Shown here one piece after another: positions 12,410 to 26,452 of a stretch of DNA of 64,000 bases. Below the pieces are notes generated by a model. That model did no database searches. It had not been told where the DNA came from and worked only from the letters and a program-made list of their open reading frames with translations. Numbering within the stretch: position 1 is the stretch's first letter; the number at the start of each line of letters is the position of its first letter. Source of the DNA: Epiperipatus broadwayi (lineage: Eukaryota; Onychophora; Udeonychophora; Euonychophora; Peripatidae); assembly GCA_028023455.1 (NCBI GenBank), contig JAQFVV010000063.1, positions 5,690,794 to 5,754,793 on the forward strand, in the 5' to 3' direction. A program made the translations under genes and the position numbers.

Positions 12410-13114
12410 TCACATAGTCTTTTGGAGGGCTATTGTTGTATTCTGTATTTTTGTTAGGTCGAGGGTCATGATCTGAGCAGCATGATCTGAGATTATAGAT
12501 GGACAGAGTTCAAGATTAAAATAATGATGTAACATTGGTGAGTAGAAACACAAATCAATAAGTGACTTATATCTATTGTTATTAAAAGATATTGAGTTTG
12601 ATGGGAGAAAACCCTTAGCACTCATAAGTGGGATTGTTATTTGATGGATCCATTTGGTGACAAAAGTTTGGTAGGTCATGTTGAAATCTCCCAGGAGTAT
12701 TATGGGATTTGGTGTTGCTGTAAGCAATGAATTTATTGTTGCTATTATTCTGGAGATGATGACAGGGCCTGGTGGTATATATACAAATACTAGGTTAAGT
12801 GTGATATTTTTATGATGGAATGTTAATATGATAAGATTAGAGTAAATATATATAATTTTAACAGAATCAAAAGGGCAGTTGTGGGATATGATTATGCCTG
12901 TGCCACCTGATGGTGATGATGATTGCCTTGAGCAGGCACAAAAACCTTGGCTGACTAAATATTTTGATGGATCAATTTGAGAGCTGCTGTATATTTTTGT
13001 TTCCAAAAGCCCCAGTATATGTGGTTGTGTTGTATGTAACCATTTTTTGAGATCAAAAAGTTTTTTGTTGGCATTGAAGTCTCTAATGTTGAGAGATCCA
13101 ATTTTTTTCTTCAT
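12410..13114 (-). pseudogene. LINE-1 ORF2, APE-type endonuclease domain
   Basis: The open frame starts with Met at 13114 and encodes an apurinic/apyrimidinic-type endonuclease, which in LINEs nicks the target DNA to prime reverse transcription. Visible motifs in order are SLNIRDFNANK (the catalytic Asn), GLLETKI (metal-binding Glu), GGTGIII, LLGDFNM (Asp, Asn), SLIDLCFYSP and IISDHA (terminal Asp-His). All key residues of this family appear to be kept over about 234 residues. The frame is lost after about 12410, where the linker to the RT begins in other frames. The domain is therefore intact but disconnected. Confidence 0.88.
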
Positions 13115-13136
13115 TTTTTAATAATTTTTTAACAGG

Positions 13137-13375
<239 letters not shown>

Positions 13376-14604
13376 GCTGCTGCTGCTGTGGCTAACAATT
13401 GAGAGAAAATGAATAACAAATTTATTCTCAAAATTTCACTCATTTTTAATGAATTATGAAACTTTATTTGGAGCTGATATTACCAAAGAATGATTGATAA
13501 AGAGGAAATTACTCTCTAAGAAACTTGAGACCTTCCACCTCATCTATTTCTGATCAATGACTATCGGAAAGCAAAAGAATATCATTATAGGCATATGTTA
13601 AAAAATAAAGGAATAAAATATTTGGAAGAGAATAGCTATTCTCGTCATGAAATTAATTCAAGAAATGGATTAAAGCTTCTTAAGTAACTTTGCCATCTTC
13701 GCACTAAGTTATTTTGACTTAACCAAAAGAAAGATGCTTCGAGAAAATCAATTTTAAAGGATTGCAGGATTTATGCATTTGTCGAGCACGTTGACCGGAT
13801 TTCAATAGATGTAGACATTGACAGCAAATGGCTATCTATCTTCAAAAGAAAGTTTATTATAAAAATAATGCTAAATGATAATTAATTTTCTTATTAATAA
13901 TTTTTTTTTAATTGCATATGTTTTCATTTTTCAAACTTTTTTTATGATAAAACAATAATATATTGTTATTTATCTTTTTCTTTTTTGCATTTGGTACATA
14001 CATGCAATACCTGCAAAGTATATTTATTAATTATTCAATATTTGACATTATTTTATTATGTGTATTTTCGTAAAGATCATATATATATATATATATATAT
14101 CATTAGGGGTAATGAAATTTAACTAAATTTTTTGTTTATAACTCAATCATATGTTACGTTTGCTAGAATGTTTTTTATACTAGCATTATATGTATTATAG
14201 TCACATAGTTATTGATATATGATTCATTATTCCTTTTCTCACTCATGAGAATTAGCTGTAAAGAATACTAATTAAAGTTATTGTAGCATGGTGGTGTCGT
14301 CTTAGTAGAATCTCAAAAGTAAACATGATATAGCTGAGTATATATTTATATATGGTCTCTTGCATTGTAAATGAGCAATTTAAAGATTCACCTTTGACCC
14401 TTTGAAGAGAAATACAATCCAGTAAATTTATGTTCATATTTAAAGAGGTGTATGTTTTAGAAAATTTATATTCACATTTAAGGATAAATATAGTTTACAT
14501 TGATACAAAAAAACACAGATAAGTATGAATTTTTGATTATGAAGCTGGTATTGTTTTACAATAAAAATATATCAATAATTCTCAACCATTTGATTGAAAT
14601 AAAA

Positions 14605-14914
<310 letters not shown>

Positions 14915-15204
14915 CTTTATAGTATTTACCTATCTCAAAATATGGATGATTTTGATATGAATACAGTCATAGTTTGATAGATATTATTAATAAATACTGT
15001 AAGATTTAATGACAATAGAGACAAGTGAGAGGAATTAAAAAGAGATAAGTTTTGTACTTTATGATAAAATTGTTATTATTATTGCCATTTAAAAAAGTAA
15101 ATATTCAAATTGTGAATAAAAGATACATCACTTATTTTACTTAAATGTCTTGCAAGTTATTTCTTTATTTTATTTTGTTTTATCACTAATCAACATGGAA
15201 TTAT

Positions 15205-16430
15205 ATATAAAGTTTAGACAGTGATATTAACAAGATTCTACATTCAAATATATGAAGTTTATGATAGAATATTTAAATTAGATTTAAATCATGTATACAA
15301 AACAAAATTTACAACTATGCATTTTAATAGACTTGTAAACATCAAAAATTATTGTAAACATGTACTATTAGAATTAAACAGTGCTTATTAAAATAAAATA
15401 ACTTGAAGTAAATAAGCATTTATTTTATAGCGCTATGTTTTATAAATTGTAATACATTAAAGATCAGCCTTTTCAAGCTATTGTGCATGTGCTTTTACGA
15501 GTGTTAATAATAACTTGAAGTAATACATTCACCAGCACCTATGTTAAGTATCTCATTATATAACCATATTGAACAATATGTATGTTTAGTGAAATTTTAT
15601 TTTTATTGCTTTTTTATTAATGTTATTTATATTTTAAAAATGTAACTTTATAATAATAATAATAAATTAGTATTTTATTTTATTTCTTATTTTAAATTTT
15701 TATTTGAAAACAAATATTATTACAATGTAAATTTTGTGCTGAATGAATATTTATCTTGAAAACAATATTTTAATGCTGACATTAAAATACTATTTACTTA
15801 AATAAAAATAAAAAGGCATTAAAATTTTTATTCTAAAAAATCAGTTTACTATTAGAAATTGAATGAAAAAACTTTTTAGTAAGACTAGTGAGATATTAAA
15901 AGAAGTATTCATTGAAATGCATAACCTTTTTTATAAATTATTAGACAAAAATTTAATTACTCCTTCTAGATGGGTTTTCTGATAACAGAAAAAATCATTG
16001 TATTTTACAAAGAAGAATAAAATTTAAAATGATTTTCTATGCCTAAAATATAAAAATAAAAGATTTATCTAAAATTCCAACTGTTACTTTTTTCTATGCA
16101 TTTAAGTGTGAAGAATATAACATGGATTGTAATTTATTTTAATTTTCTACATAAAAAATAAATAAATAATGTGAGTTTTTTAATGGAAGAGATATATGCA
16201 ATAACATAAATAAATTTACAAAAATAGTTTACTCTAAATAAAATAAATATATTTTCTTTTAATTCTGTTAGTAAATTATCTATCTTTCAGATTGTGCATG
16301 AAGAAAACATTTATTTAAAAATATTTTTATGTAATCTTTGACTTTTAGCATGAATGAATTTATAAAAGTCATTATAATTATGTAGAAAGAAATCAACCTT
16401 CGAACCTGCATTGTTCATTTTTAGTATATA
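15205..16430. other. AT-rich DNA, no gene seen
   Basis: There are no open frames above about 60 codons with protein-like content and no recognisable repeat. It is probably old non-coding sequence. Confidence 0.5.
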
Positions 16431-16436
16431 AATCAC

Positions 16437-16775
16437 ACACTCACTCAGTCAACTCTTACTTATCATGCTTAACTCAGGACTTGATCTTATTTCATGCCTG
16501 ATGATTTAATTGACAACTAAATTGTACAAACATTTGTTGGTAATATATGTTTAATCATAAGTAATTAAAAATGGGAAACTTTCTGTTCCCTTTGATATAT
16601 CAACAAACTTTGGACAATTCAGTTGTAAATTAAAATATCAGGTGCAAAATAAAAACACACTCTGAGTTAAGTATGGTTAGTAAGAGTTGACTTATATAAA
16701 AATGGGCTATAAGAACTAGGGTTTTACAACCCTTACTGACAGGGGAGTGCACAGAGATTTATACACTCAAAACAA
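16437..16775. repeat. Inverted repeat, MITE-like, related to 35.7-35.9 kb
   Basis: The left arm (about 16437-16535, containing AACTCTTACTTATCATGC) is complementary to the right arm (about 16610-16705, containing GTTAGTAAGAGTTGAC). The right flank, with ACTGACAGGGGAGTGCAC, resembles 35530-35560 and 35855-35885. The 35.7 kb copy (about 35715-35880) is colinear with the reverse complement of the left arm. There is no coding capacity. Confidence 0.5.
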
Positions 16776-17199
16776 ACAAAGCATGTTCAATAGTTAATTT
16801 TTTTCTCTGTAATTATGTATATGTATATGTTGTAACCTTTTCATTGGTTAACTGTATTTAAAGTAGGATATAAAACATATATTATAACCAAAATTGTAAA
16901 TTATATATAATTGTAGCACTATTAATTTTTGATATATCATACATATAAATACCTTTATTAGTTATATTACAAACAGACATATATAATTCCATTATAATAG
17001 TCTTCAATTAAGACTTGCATATTTACAATGTACATATATGAATTTATAAGATTTATTAAAAGTTACAATAGTAATAAATCAAATCTCAGTTTATTTATAT
17101 AACAGTGATCCTTTAAAAGGTGAATGTATAAGTATGTGTGCAGAATTCTAGAATATAAAAATAAAAAATTATTTGTTATATGATAATAATTTGTTTTAA

Positions 17200-17329
<130 letters not shown>

Positions 17330-17939
17330 TATTCTAGATATAGATATTATTATTAAATGTGTTATTTAAAAGAGGTTAATATTACAATCTATTAAAATTG
17401 TAATTATATTTAAAATTTTAAGTTTCAACGTTATTTAATTTAATCAGTTTTTAAATACTGATTACTCTTAATTATTTTTAAATAATGTAGACAGAAAAAT
17501 AATTATGTAAAAAAATGCTGGTTGATTTGAGACATTGACCAATAAAATTAATTTAATTAGTTTTCTATTGTAATATTGTCTACAGTGTATAAGGTAATAG
17601 CAGACAAACTTGTTAAGAGAAAATTCATTAAAAGTAAAAGTGAACATCTGTTTCAATAAATGCATTTTAAAATATACAATTTTTACTATATTTTATTTTT
17701 TACATAAGTGAAACTGCTTGAATAGCAAGCTGAATAGTGATACAATATATTTTAAAAGTGGCATATAAAAACAATGGAGTAAATTCACTTAAGTTTCTTC
17801 TCAATGACCTAATTAAAGTTTTGGATGTCAAATCATAATTATAATGGAATTTAATATATCAACCACACAGTTTTTTTTTTAAATAGTTCATAAATATCCA
17901 ATATATAAATAAACAAACTTCTTTTTTACAACTTGCTTT

Positions 17940-19514
17940 TTATATGATTATAATCATCAATAAAAAATCCAACATTTTGACTATTTTATATTGTCTTTTT
18001 CATAGAGCTAAAGAAAGTCAATGTCACAGGAAATACATTTGCATACATAGCAATCCAATGACTATGCTTTTGGGCCATGCTTTCAGTTGGGCCTTGCCCT
18101 GTATACTAACATGCTTCACATTGCATTAGTATAAATGCCAATATATCTCTCTACTAGCATCAACCTAACTACAAGACAAATAGTCTAAAACTTAACCCTT
18201 TTAAAAAAATATAAACAATTTTAATTATAAAGTTATTGATGGAATTGCTGAGGAAAATTTTCAATAAAGTAAACTCCATGGCACTCCTCATACAGTGCCA
18301 CATTGACAACAACAACTTAAAAGATGGACCAGTAAATATATTTAGACACTCAGCATGAGGTGTCATATTTACCAATATAAACATAGATATTCATGTATAA
18401 AAATATTAAAACCTAATCAACATAATGAATCTATGCAGCCATCTACACCCAACTTAAATTTAATACATTACTAATAATTTAGTTATTAAATAAAACATAA
18501 AATAAATTATAACTGAAACGCAAAAAATAGAAGTGATTGGCAAACATTATACAAAAAAATTGACTAGTTTGAATTTATGTTCAGTCAGAGAAGAAATTTT
18601 CTTAGAGGTTTACGTATTTGAAAAAGTTTTTTAGATAGTCAGATTAAGAGTTCATTTAAAAATTGTATTTAGTAGGCACATTAAAAAAACTTGTTTGAGG
18701 GATCTAAAAGTTCATATTTATAAAAGTCTATACTTTCCATTTGATCCTGGTGATTCCTTAGATTTCATCCATTTTATAAATTCCCTCACTGATTATATTA
18801 TTTTCCAAAGTTTCTTGGTGACATAACTGCTTCAAGCCATTCATTCCATCAGGAGTTTGTCTCAGCCAGCACAGATAAAGAAAATGAAATCTATTGCATG
18901 GTCCTTATATCACAGAATCTGCAATATAGCTCATTATAACATGTTTTAACTGATGAGCATCATTCTATGAATAGTCAATCACCTCCTTTAAATTCAATTT
19001 TATTTATTTATAGTATCTGGCCTTTTTATTTCCAATCCTCTGGATTGATCTAACATAATGTCACTGATTCTAATGTTCCATTTCTGGTCTGTGCTGTGGC
19101 TTCATGCTTGCATTGGTCAATCTAATTTTTTTTATCTGACTTTTCTATTATACAGTGCCCAAGGGCTCATCTGCTTAAGATTTAATTAATAAAACAATTG
19201 CTTCCATTTTCAGATTCAAATATGACTTTTGAATAGAAATTAATTAACATTTATTTTTATTTACTTTTATATGACTTTTTCTTTTAAAAATATTTATCTA
19301 ACTTTAGATCTTATATGTTTTTCCAAAAAAAATACTTTTCTTTTTTTTTAAAAAAAAAAATAGTTTTAAAGTTTTCCATCTGTGTGATATATATCTATGT
19401 TAACATAAATCTTTTAATTTTGGCTTTTAGTTTTTAATAAATCAATTTTATTTAAAATTTATTTCCCCCTTTTATTTTAGTTTTAAAATAATGTAATGAT
19501 ATATGTATACCATT

Positions 19515-19517
<3 letters not shown>
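17940..19517 (-). mobile_element. Old LTR copy R0, head-to-head with R1
   Basis: Reading the minus strand from 19517, the sequence starts TGTAATGGTATACATATATC and then follows the beginning of LTR R1 in order. Markers include TAAAACTAAAAGCC, GCCCTTGGGCACTGTATAAT (R1: GCCCTTGGGGCTCTTATAT), AGATTGACCAATGCA, and farther in AATTTAAGTTGGGTGTAGAT near 18460. It is considerably more diverged than R1 and R2 are from each other, and its far end is uncertain. It has no coding content. Confidence 0.6.

Positions 19518-19585
<68 letters not shown>
19518..19585. repeat. (TA)n at the centre of a large palindrome
   Basis: TA array of about 66 bp between the two opposed LTR starts, R0 (ending at 19517) and R1 (starting at 19586). 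Confidence 0.95.
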
Positions 19586-19588
<3 letters not shown>

Positions 19589-21944
19589 AATGGATATATG
19601 ATATGTTGTTACATAAATTTAAAATTAGAATAAAAACTTAAGTCCGTAAATAAAAATAAAACTAAAAGCAAAAAAAATTAAAGAGTTGTTAAACATATAT
19701 ATATTCGCACAAATGCAAAACTTTAAAAGTATTTTTTTAAATAAAAAAAAAAGTATTTGAACATACTTTTTTATAAAAAAAAAGGTGAAGATCTAAATAT
19801 AAAATATTTTAAATGAAAAAGATTCCTATGTAATCTCAATAAATGGAAATGATTGTGTTATTAATTATTGAAAAGCAAACTAGCCCTTGGGGCTCTTATA
19901 TAAAAAAGTCAGATGAAATATAGATAAGAGAACAAAAATAAATTAGATGTCCAATAGAAACAGCAATGAAGGCTCAGACTGTATTGAAAATTTGGAGCAG
20001 AAAACCATTGTTCAGTGAATCCGGACGATCAGTATAAAAGGAGAAATATTGAAATTAAGAACAGTTCCAGTTTGATTTTTTTGAGAGGTGTGATAAGATG
20101 CACTTGTCACACTCTCTCACTTATTTAAAATGAAATGACTATAATACCAGGATTGAACCAGTGAATACCACTTCCAGAACAACAGACCAGTCTTCCAATA
20201 AATATGTTGTGGAAATTGGCACTGGGATTCTTTTATTGTAAGATATGAACTGTAAAATTTAAAAGTAATTAAGAACTTTCATCAAGATTTGAAAAGCTTT
20301 TTAATATTCAGCTAACCTAAATTTTAAAATAAACTTTTATCTGACTTTTAAGTTTCAAATCAATTATTAATGTTTAATTTTTTTATATACATTTCAGTTT
20401 GCTAAAAATCATTTCCATTTTATTCTTTATTTTTATTAATATTTGTTGTATAAATTATATAAATGCATTAAATTTAAGTTGGGTATAGATGCTTGCATAG
20501 ATTCATTAATGTTTAATTATGTTTTTATTTTCAAATTTGATTGAAATATATAGACATTCAGTAAATAATGATACCTTACATTGAGTATCTAAAATGTATT
20601 TATTCAGATATCTTTAAAATTATTTGTGTCAATGCGGCATCTTATGATGAATGCCATTGAGTTTCTTGTAAATTTCCCTCTGCAATTCCATCAATGACTT
20701 TATATTTTGATCATTTATGTTTATTATGAAATGTTTTTAACCATGTAATCTATGTAGCCGATCTATACTCAACATTAAAAAACAAACATTTATAAAATTA
20801 ATTTGTGCGAAATTATATAAATATTAAATTTAAGTCAGGCATGAATGGTTATATAGATTTGTAAAGTTATATTAATTAATTAAGGGTGGATTAATCTTGG
20901 GTTATTTGTTGTGTAGTTAGATTGGGTCAATGGATTGGATGTATTGGTGTAATTAGTAAATGAAGTATAAGGTCCACTATGTGCAGGATCACCATTATAT
21001 GGTGCATACCCTCTTTTAGCCTATGCAATGGGATAGTAAGACAGAAAAACACAGTCCCTTCCTATGAAGTTTTTTTTATTGCCCTTCTTGTCAGACAGAT
21101 GTAGTATTCCTGTCTGGATGAGAGTCAATGTCTTCTATAACCATGCTGTTCAGATGCACATTCCTGACAGTATGGTATTTGTGCTGTCATATTCATACTG
21201 CATTGAATACATCGATCTATCAGATGGACTGACGTTGGTTTAACTGCGAACTTTTGGCCTAACATTAAATAAGGGATAGAATATTTTCTTTTCAAATGCA
21301 ATCTATATAGTTTATTCATACTCGACACTTTTAAAAATATTATTAAACAAATCTGTGTGGATTGTTCAAACTAAAAAAAATTTAAATTTTAAAATTAAAT
21401 TAATAACCAACCTAAAATAATAAATTTTATTCCTCAATTTTATCTATATGTGCATAAATAAATGTTTGTGTGTTAATTACTGGCAGTGGCTTCTTTTATT
21501 TTAATATTGAAGATATTTTTAAATAAGAATTTATATTTTATGGGTCTCTGCATCTCACTGAGCTAGTGGCATGGGCTGATAGTCTGAATAAAACATGTAA
21601 AATTTGAATCTTAACTTATGTTTCTGCCTATTATATAAATTTTCTAGGTTCCAATAACCTAGTGGCACTCTGTAATGCAGATACGATAAGACTACTTTCT
21701 TTTCAGACTGTTTTAAATATTAATATATTTTCACAATATAAATTTTTATTAAAACTTATGTAAATGTTTTAAATCTCTGCTACTCCATGAGCTAGTGGCA
21801 TTGGGCTGACAGTCGAAATAAAATATATATAAAAAAATTTTTCTTAACTTATGTATCTGCCTATAAATTTTCCAGGTTCAAATGCCTAGTGGTGCCCTGT
21901 ATGGCAGATAAGGTAAGGCTCTCTTGTAATATCCCACCATTATA
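19586..21944 (+). repeat. 5' LTR (R1), 2359 bp
   Basis: Opens with TGTAATGG and GTTACA about 20 bp later, making a small palindrome at the very start, and ends CCATTATA. A TATA-box-like TATAAAAGG lies at 20033-20041, about 450 bp in, and is conserved in R2 at 23015-23023, so transcription may start just downstream of it (inference). Incidental open frames (for example 21125-21328 minus) are mirrored in R2 with substitutions and frame-independent change, so I do not regard them as genes. Confidence 0.65.
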
Positions 21945-21966
21945 ATTGGCCACCCAACATGAGCTG
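21945..21966 (+). promoter_or_regulatory. Possible tRNA primer-binding site
   Basis: Two bases after the LTR end, TGGCCACCCAACATGAG begins at 21947. The related element on the right edge has TGGCACCCAATGTTTGGC two bases after its LTR end. The position and TGG start fit a primer-binding site pairing with the CCA end of a tRNA. The tRNA identity is not established. Confidence 0.45.
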
Positions 21967-22546
21967 ATGTTTAATAAACCATGAGTACCCTGAGAATTTT
22001 AAAAATAAATCATGCCAGAAACATTTTTCTTTAAAAATGAGTATATATATTTTTGTATTAATGTTATGTTATAGTCCAATGTTTAATAAACCACGAGTAC
22101 CTTGAAAATTAAGCCAGTAATATTTTTTCTGAAATGTGTATATATTTCTTGTATTAATGTAAAGTTATAGTTGGAATTTTGTGTAAAAAGTACTGCCAGT
22201 AAGAAAATTGTGCATATATAAAAATAAATGCAAGGAATATAAAATGTAATAATTAATATAAATCAATTTTTTTTTAAAAAGTCTTATTTAAAATCCAACC
22301 ATTTAATGTGCCTAAGAAATATTTAAAAGTAGTTGAAAAGAAACTGGGAAGGGGGGGCAAAAATTTAGCTGGTAGTAAAGAATAAACTGTCAACAACTTT
22401 TTTTATCAGTATATTTGTGTGTAATTACTAACCAAGTGTTTTCTTTTAAAAAAAAAGTTTAGTATATAATTGTGTAACGTAATTACTAACACTAAGTAAA
22501 TTCTTTTTTTTTAAATGTTTTTGTTTTTTGAGGAAGTTTACTGATA

Positions 22547-22653
22547 TGTAACGGATATACAATATGTCGTTACATAAATTTAAAATTAGAATAAAAACTT
22601 AAAAGTTCGTAAATAAAAATAAAACTAAAAGCTAAAAAAATTAAATGTTGTTA

Positions 22654-22689
<36 letters not shown>

Positions 22690-24925
22690 CACAGATGCAA
22701 AACTTAAAAATTATTTTTTTTAAATAAAAAAAAAAGTATTTGAACATACTTTTTTTTAAAAAAAAGGTGAAGATATAAATATAAAATATTTTAAATGAAA
22801 AAGATTTCTATGTAATCTCAGTAAATGGAAATGATTGTGTTATTATTTATCGAAAAGCAAAGTAGCCCTTGTGGCTCTTATATAAAAAAGTCAGATGAAA
22901 TATAGATAAGAGTACAAAAATAAATTAGATATCCAATAGAAGCAGTAATGAAGGCTCAGACCATAACGAAAATTTGGAACAGGAAACCATTGTTCAGTGA
23001 ATCTGGACGATCGGTATAAAAGGAAAAATATTGAAATTAAGAACAGTTCCAGCTGGATTTTTTTGAGAGGTGTGATAAGATGCACTTATCACACTCTCTC
23101 ACTTATTTCAAATGAAATTACTGTAATATCAGGATTGAACCAGCTAAGGCCACTTCCAGAACAACAGACCGGTCTTCCAATAGAGACATCATGGGAATTG
23201 GCACTAGGAACTGGGATTCTTCTACTGTAAGATATGAACTGTAAAATTTAAAAGTAATTAAAAACTTTTGTCAAGATTTGACAAGCTTTTTAATATTCAG
23301 CTAACCTAAATTTTAAAATGAATTTTTATCTGACTTTTAAGTTTCAAATCTATTATTAATGTTTAATTTTTTTATACATTTGAGATTGCTAAAAATCATT
23401 TCCATTTTTTTTTAAATATTTTTATTAATATTTGTTGTATAAATTATTTAAATGCATTAAATTTAAGTTGGTTATAGATGCTTGCATAGATTTGTTAATG
23501 TTTAATTATGTTTTTATTTTCATATTTGATTGAAATATATAGATATTCAGTAAATAATGATACCTTACATTGACTATCTAAAATGTTTTTATTCGGATGT
23601 CTTTAAAGTTATTGGTGTCAATGCAGCATCTTATGATGAAGGCTATTGGGTTTCCTGCAAATTTCCCTCTGCAATTCCATCAATGTCTTTATATTTTGAT
23701 CATTTATGATTATTTTGAAATGTTTTTAACAATGTAATTTAGCCGATCTATACTCAACATTAAAAACCAAACTTTTATAAAATTCATCTGTGCGAAATTA
23801 TATAAATGTTAAATTTAAGTCGGGCATGAATGGCTATATAGATTTGTAAAGTTATATTAATGAAGGGAGGGTCAATCTTGGGTTATTTATAGTTAGATTG
23901 GGTCAATGGATTGGATGTATCAGTGTAATTAGTAAATGTAGTATGAGCTCCGCTACATGCAGGATGACCATATATACCACACACACCCTTTTAGCCTATG
24001 TAATGGAATAGTAAGATGGAAAAACACAGTCCCTTCCTATGGAGTTTTTTTTATTGCTCTTCTGATCAGACAGATGTAGTATTCCTGTCTGGATGAGAGT
24101 CACTGTCTTCTATAACCATGCTGTTCAGAAGCACATTGCTGACAGTATGGTATTTGTGCTGTTGTATACATACTGCATTGAATACAACAATGTATCAGAT
24201 GGATTGACATTGGTTTAACTGCAAACTTTTGGCCTAAGTTTAAAGAAGGGATAGAATATTTTCTTTTCAAATGCAATCTATATAGTTTATTCATACTCGA
24301 CACTTTTAAAAATATTATTAAACAAATCTGTGTGGATTGTTCAAACTAAAAAAAAAAAAATTTTAAAAATTAAATTAATAACCAATCTAAAATAATAAAT
24401 TTTATTCCTCAATTTTATCTATAGGTGCATAAATAAATGTTTGTGTGTTATTTACTGGCAGTGGCTTCTTTTATTTTTTATTTTAATATTGAAGATATTT
24501 TTAAATAAGAATTTATATTGTATGGATCTCAGCATCTCACTGAGCTAGTGGCATGGGCTGACTGTCTGAATAAAACATATAAAATGTGAATCTTAACTTA
24601 CATATCTGCCTACTATATAAATTTTCTAGATTCCAATAACCTATTGGTGTTCTGTAGTGCAGATACGATAAGACTACTTTCTTTTCAGACCATTTTAAAT
24701 ATTAATATATTTTGATAATATGACTCTTTATTAAAACTAATAGAAATGTTTTAAACCTCTGCTACTCCATGAGCTAGTGGCATTGGGCTGATGGTCGAAA
24801 TAAAATATATATAATTTTTTTTTCTTAACTTACGTATCTGCCTACAATATAAATTTTTCTGGTTCAAATGCCTGATGGTGCCCTGTACAGCTCGGTAAGA
24901 CTCACATTCTTTTCAGACCATTATA
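22547..24925 (+). repeat. 3' LTR (R2), 2379 bp
   Basis: Colinear with R1 throughout. It starts TGTAACGG with CGTTACA 21 bp later, so the 28 bp start is an inverted repeat, and ends CCATTATA at 24925. TATAAAAGG lies at 23015-23023. It contains a (TA)n at about 22659-22685 that is short in R1. Divergence from R1 by eye is substantial, on the order of one difference in ten, so the insertion is not recent. Confidence 0.65.
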
Positions 24926-26380
24926 ATATATATAAATATATGTACTAACAAAACATTGATTTTTTAAAAAAAATATTTTATTATATGTCATTTTTAAAAC
25001 TTTTTCTTTTTAAATTTTTTTCTATTAAATTGTATATTTTGTAAAATCCAAGATGGGAGATGCAACCATTAATTGTCCAAAAATAATAAAAGGGTTGGAA
25101 ATATAATATTGTTTTAATTTTGGGAAGGAATTTTTAATTAAAGTTTTACTGAAAATAAAATGGGGATTAAGATTAATAGATTTTACTTTTGTTATAAACA
25201 TTTTTGTCAAATCTATTTACAATCTGGAAATAAATTTGAATATATTTTTGGAATGTTATTTAATGTTTGCATCTTCAAAAACAATGGACAAAGAAATGTA
25301 AGATTTTAGATTGGAGATTAGAATATCAGCTAGAAATAAGAAATTAAAAGCATTCCTCAAATACCAGAGTGGGGTAGAAAATGGGCTGATTTTAAACACC
25401 AAAGGGTTAGCTAATATTGAGAGAACTGTACTGTTGAAATAACTCATGCTTCTTTGAAATCTGAAAATGATGTTTGAGTAGAAATCCTATCAGTTTTCTG
25501 ACCCATGGGGATCATCTTCCGCTATCGTACCATTCTGCTGCCCATGAATAAAGTAATAGCCCCATTAAGAACTTTGGAATGCTGATCAGAAGCTTGGTAT
25601 TACCTTAGAACTAGCATGGATCCCTGAACTGAAATGACTTTCAAAATGGACTCTAAGAAATGTGCAAGGTAAATCAGTATCTTATGCTGCAACCTTAAAG
25701 TAAATCTAGTCTAACTAATCTCAAATGCTACTATCAAGATTTCTCCTAATGTATTGTTTAATTCGATCTCTTTTTAATTAATATTTAAAATTTAACCTGC
25801 TCTGAAATGATTTTTTTATTAAGTCCTATCTCATATGCTCTAGATTTCTTTAACATTGGTGTGGTCATTTATTTATATGTATTTACTACTTGATTTTATG
25901 TGTATTTTAGTTATTATTATTAATATGCCAATCTCAAGCAATCTGATGAGTTGAATTTCTAAAATCTTTTCTTTCTTTTTTTTAAGTAAACCTCCATGAA
26001 TTAAGGTTATTAACATATCCTTAAAACATAATGCTTTATTAATTAATATGTTTACCAGATTGTTTTTACAAGTCAACTTTTTGTTTATGTTTTAGTATAA
26101 AAATTTGTTATTTATTTAACTCTGGATTTTACCCAGTGTGAATCCAGAACTTAGGATAATTAACAATCTGAAACCTTATTTATTTTATAAATGTTATTTA
26201 TTTGAATTCTGAAAGGGTGAGTTATTATTTGTTTTTTTTATAACTACCAGTCTTAACTCTATTTTTCATCCTCTTAAAATACGAAATGCTTAAATATTCT
26301 CTAAGGTGGGATTGAATTATTTTAAATAGCAGAGAAGGAGGGGTAAATCTTAAATTGTGTTTTACTAAATGCAATCTTCT
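24926..26380. other. AT-rich DNA, no gene recognised
   Basis: A somewhat less AT-rich stretch at about 25230-25720 has short open frames on the minus strand (25256-25447), but no motif is recognisable. A relic of an exon or ORF is possible but unsupported. Confidence 0.4.
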
Positions 26381-26395
26381 CTCTCTCTCTCTCTC

Positions 26396-26451
<56 letters not shown>
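26381..26451. repeat. (CT)n(TA)n microsatellite
   Basis: About 18 bp of CT followed by about 51 bp of TA, ending exactly where the left arm of the PLE inverted repeat begins. Confidence 0.95.

Positions 26452-26452
<1 letters not shown>

Larger units (their letters stand above)
19586..24925 (+). mobile_element. Non-coding LTR-type element (R1-internal-R2), 5.3 kb
   Basis: Two long direct repeats, 19586-21944 and 22547-24925, flank about 602 bp. Both repeats start TGTAAYGG and end CCATTATA, and a TGG-starting motif follows the left one, as in LTR retrotransposons. The internal part (21945-22546) has no gag or pol frame, so the element would be non-autonomous (LARD-like). The outer flanks are TA-rich, so the target duplication cannot be read. 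Alternatively it is a tandem duplication of an unrelated repeat, but the second, similarly organised copy at 61.3-64 kb favours an LTR element. Confidence 0.65.

Noticed and set aside
21125-24303. 67-codon minus frames MSSMNKLYRLHL... in R1 and R2
   Set aside because: Present at the same place in both LTRs, but only as a short frame with changes not biased to silent sites by eye, and not open as such in R3/R4; treated as LTR sequence rather than a gene.
25256-25447. 63-codon minus frame as a gene
   Set aside because: No recognisable motif or conserved partner in the window; could be chance.
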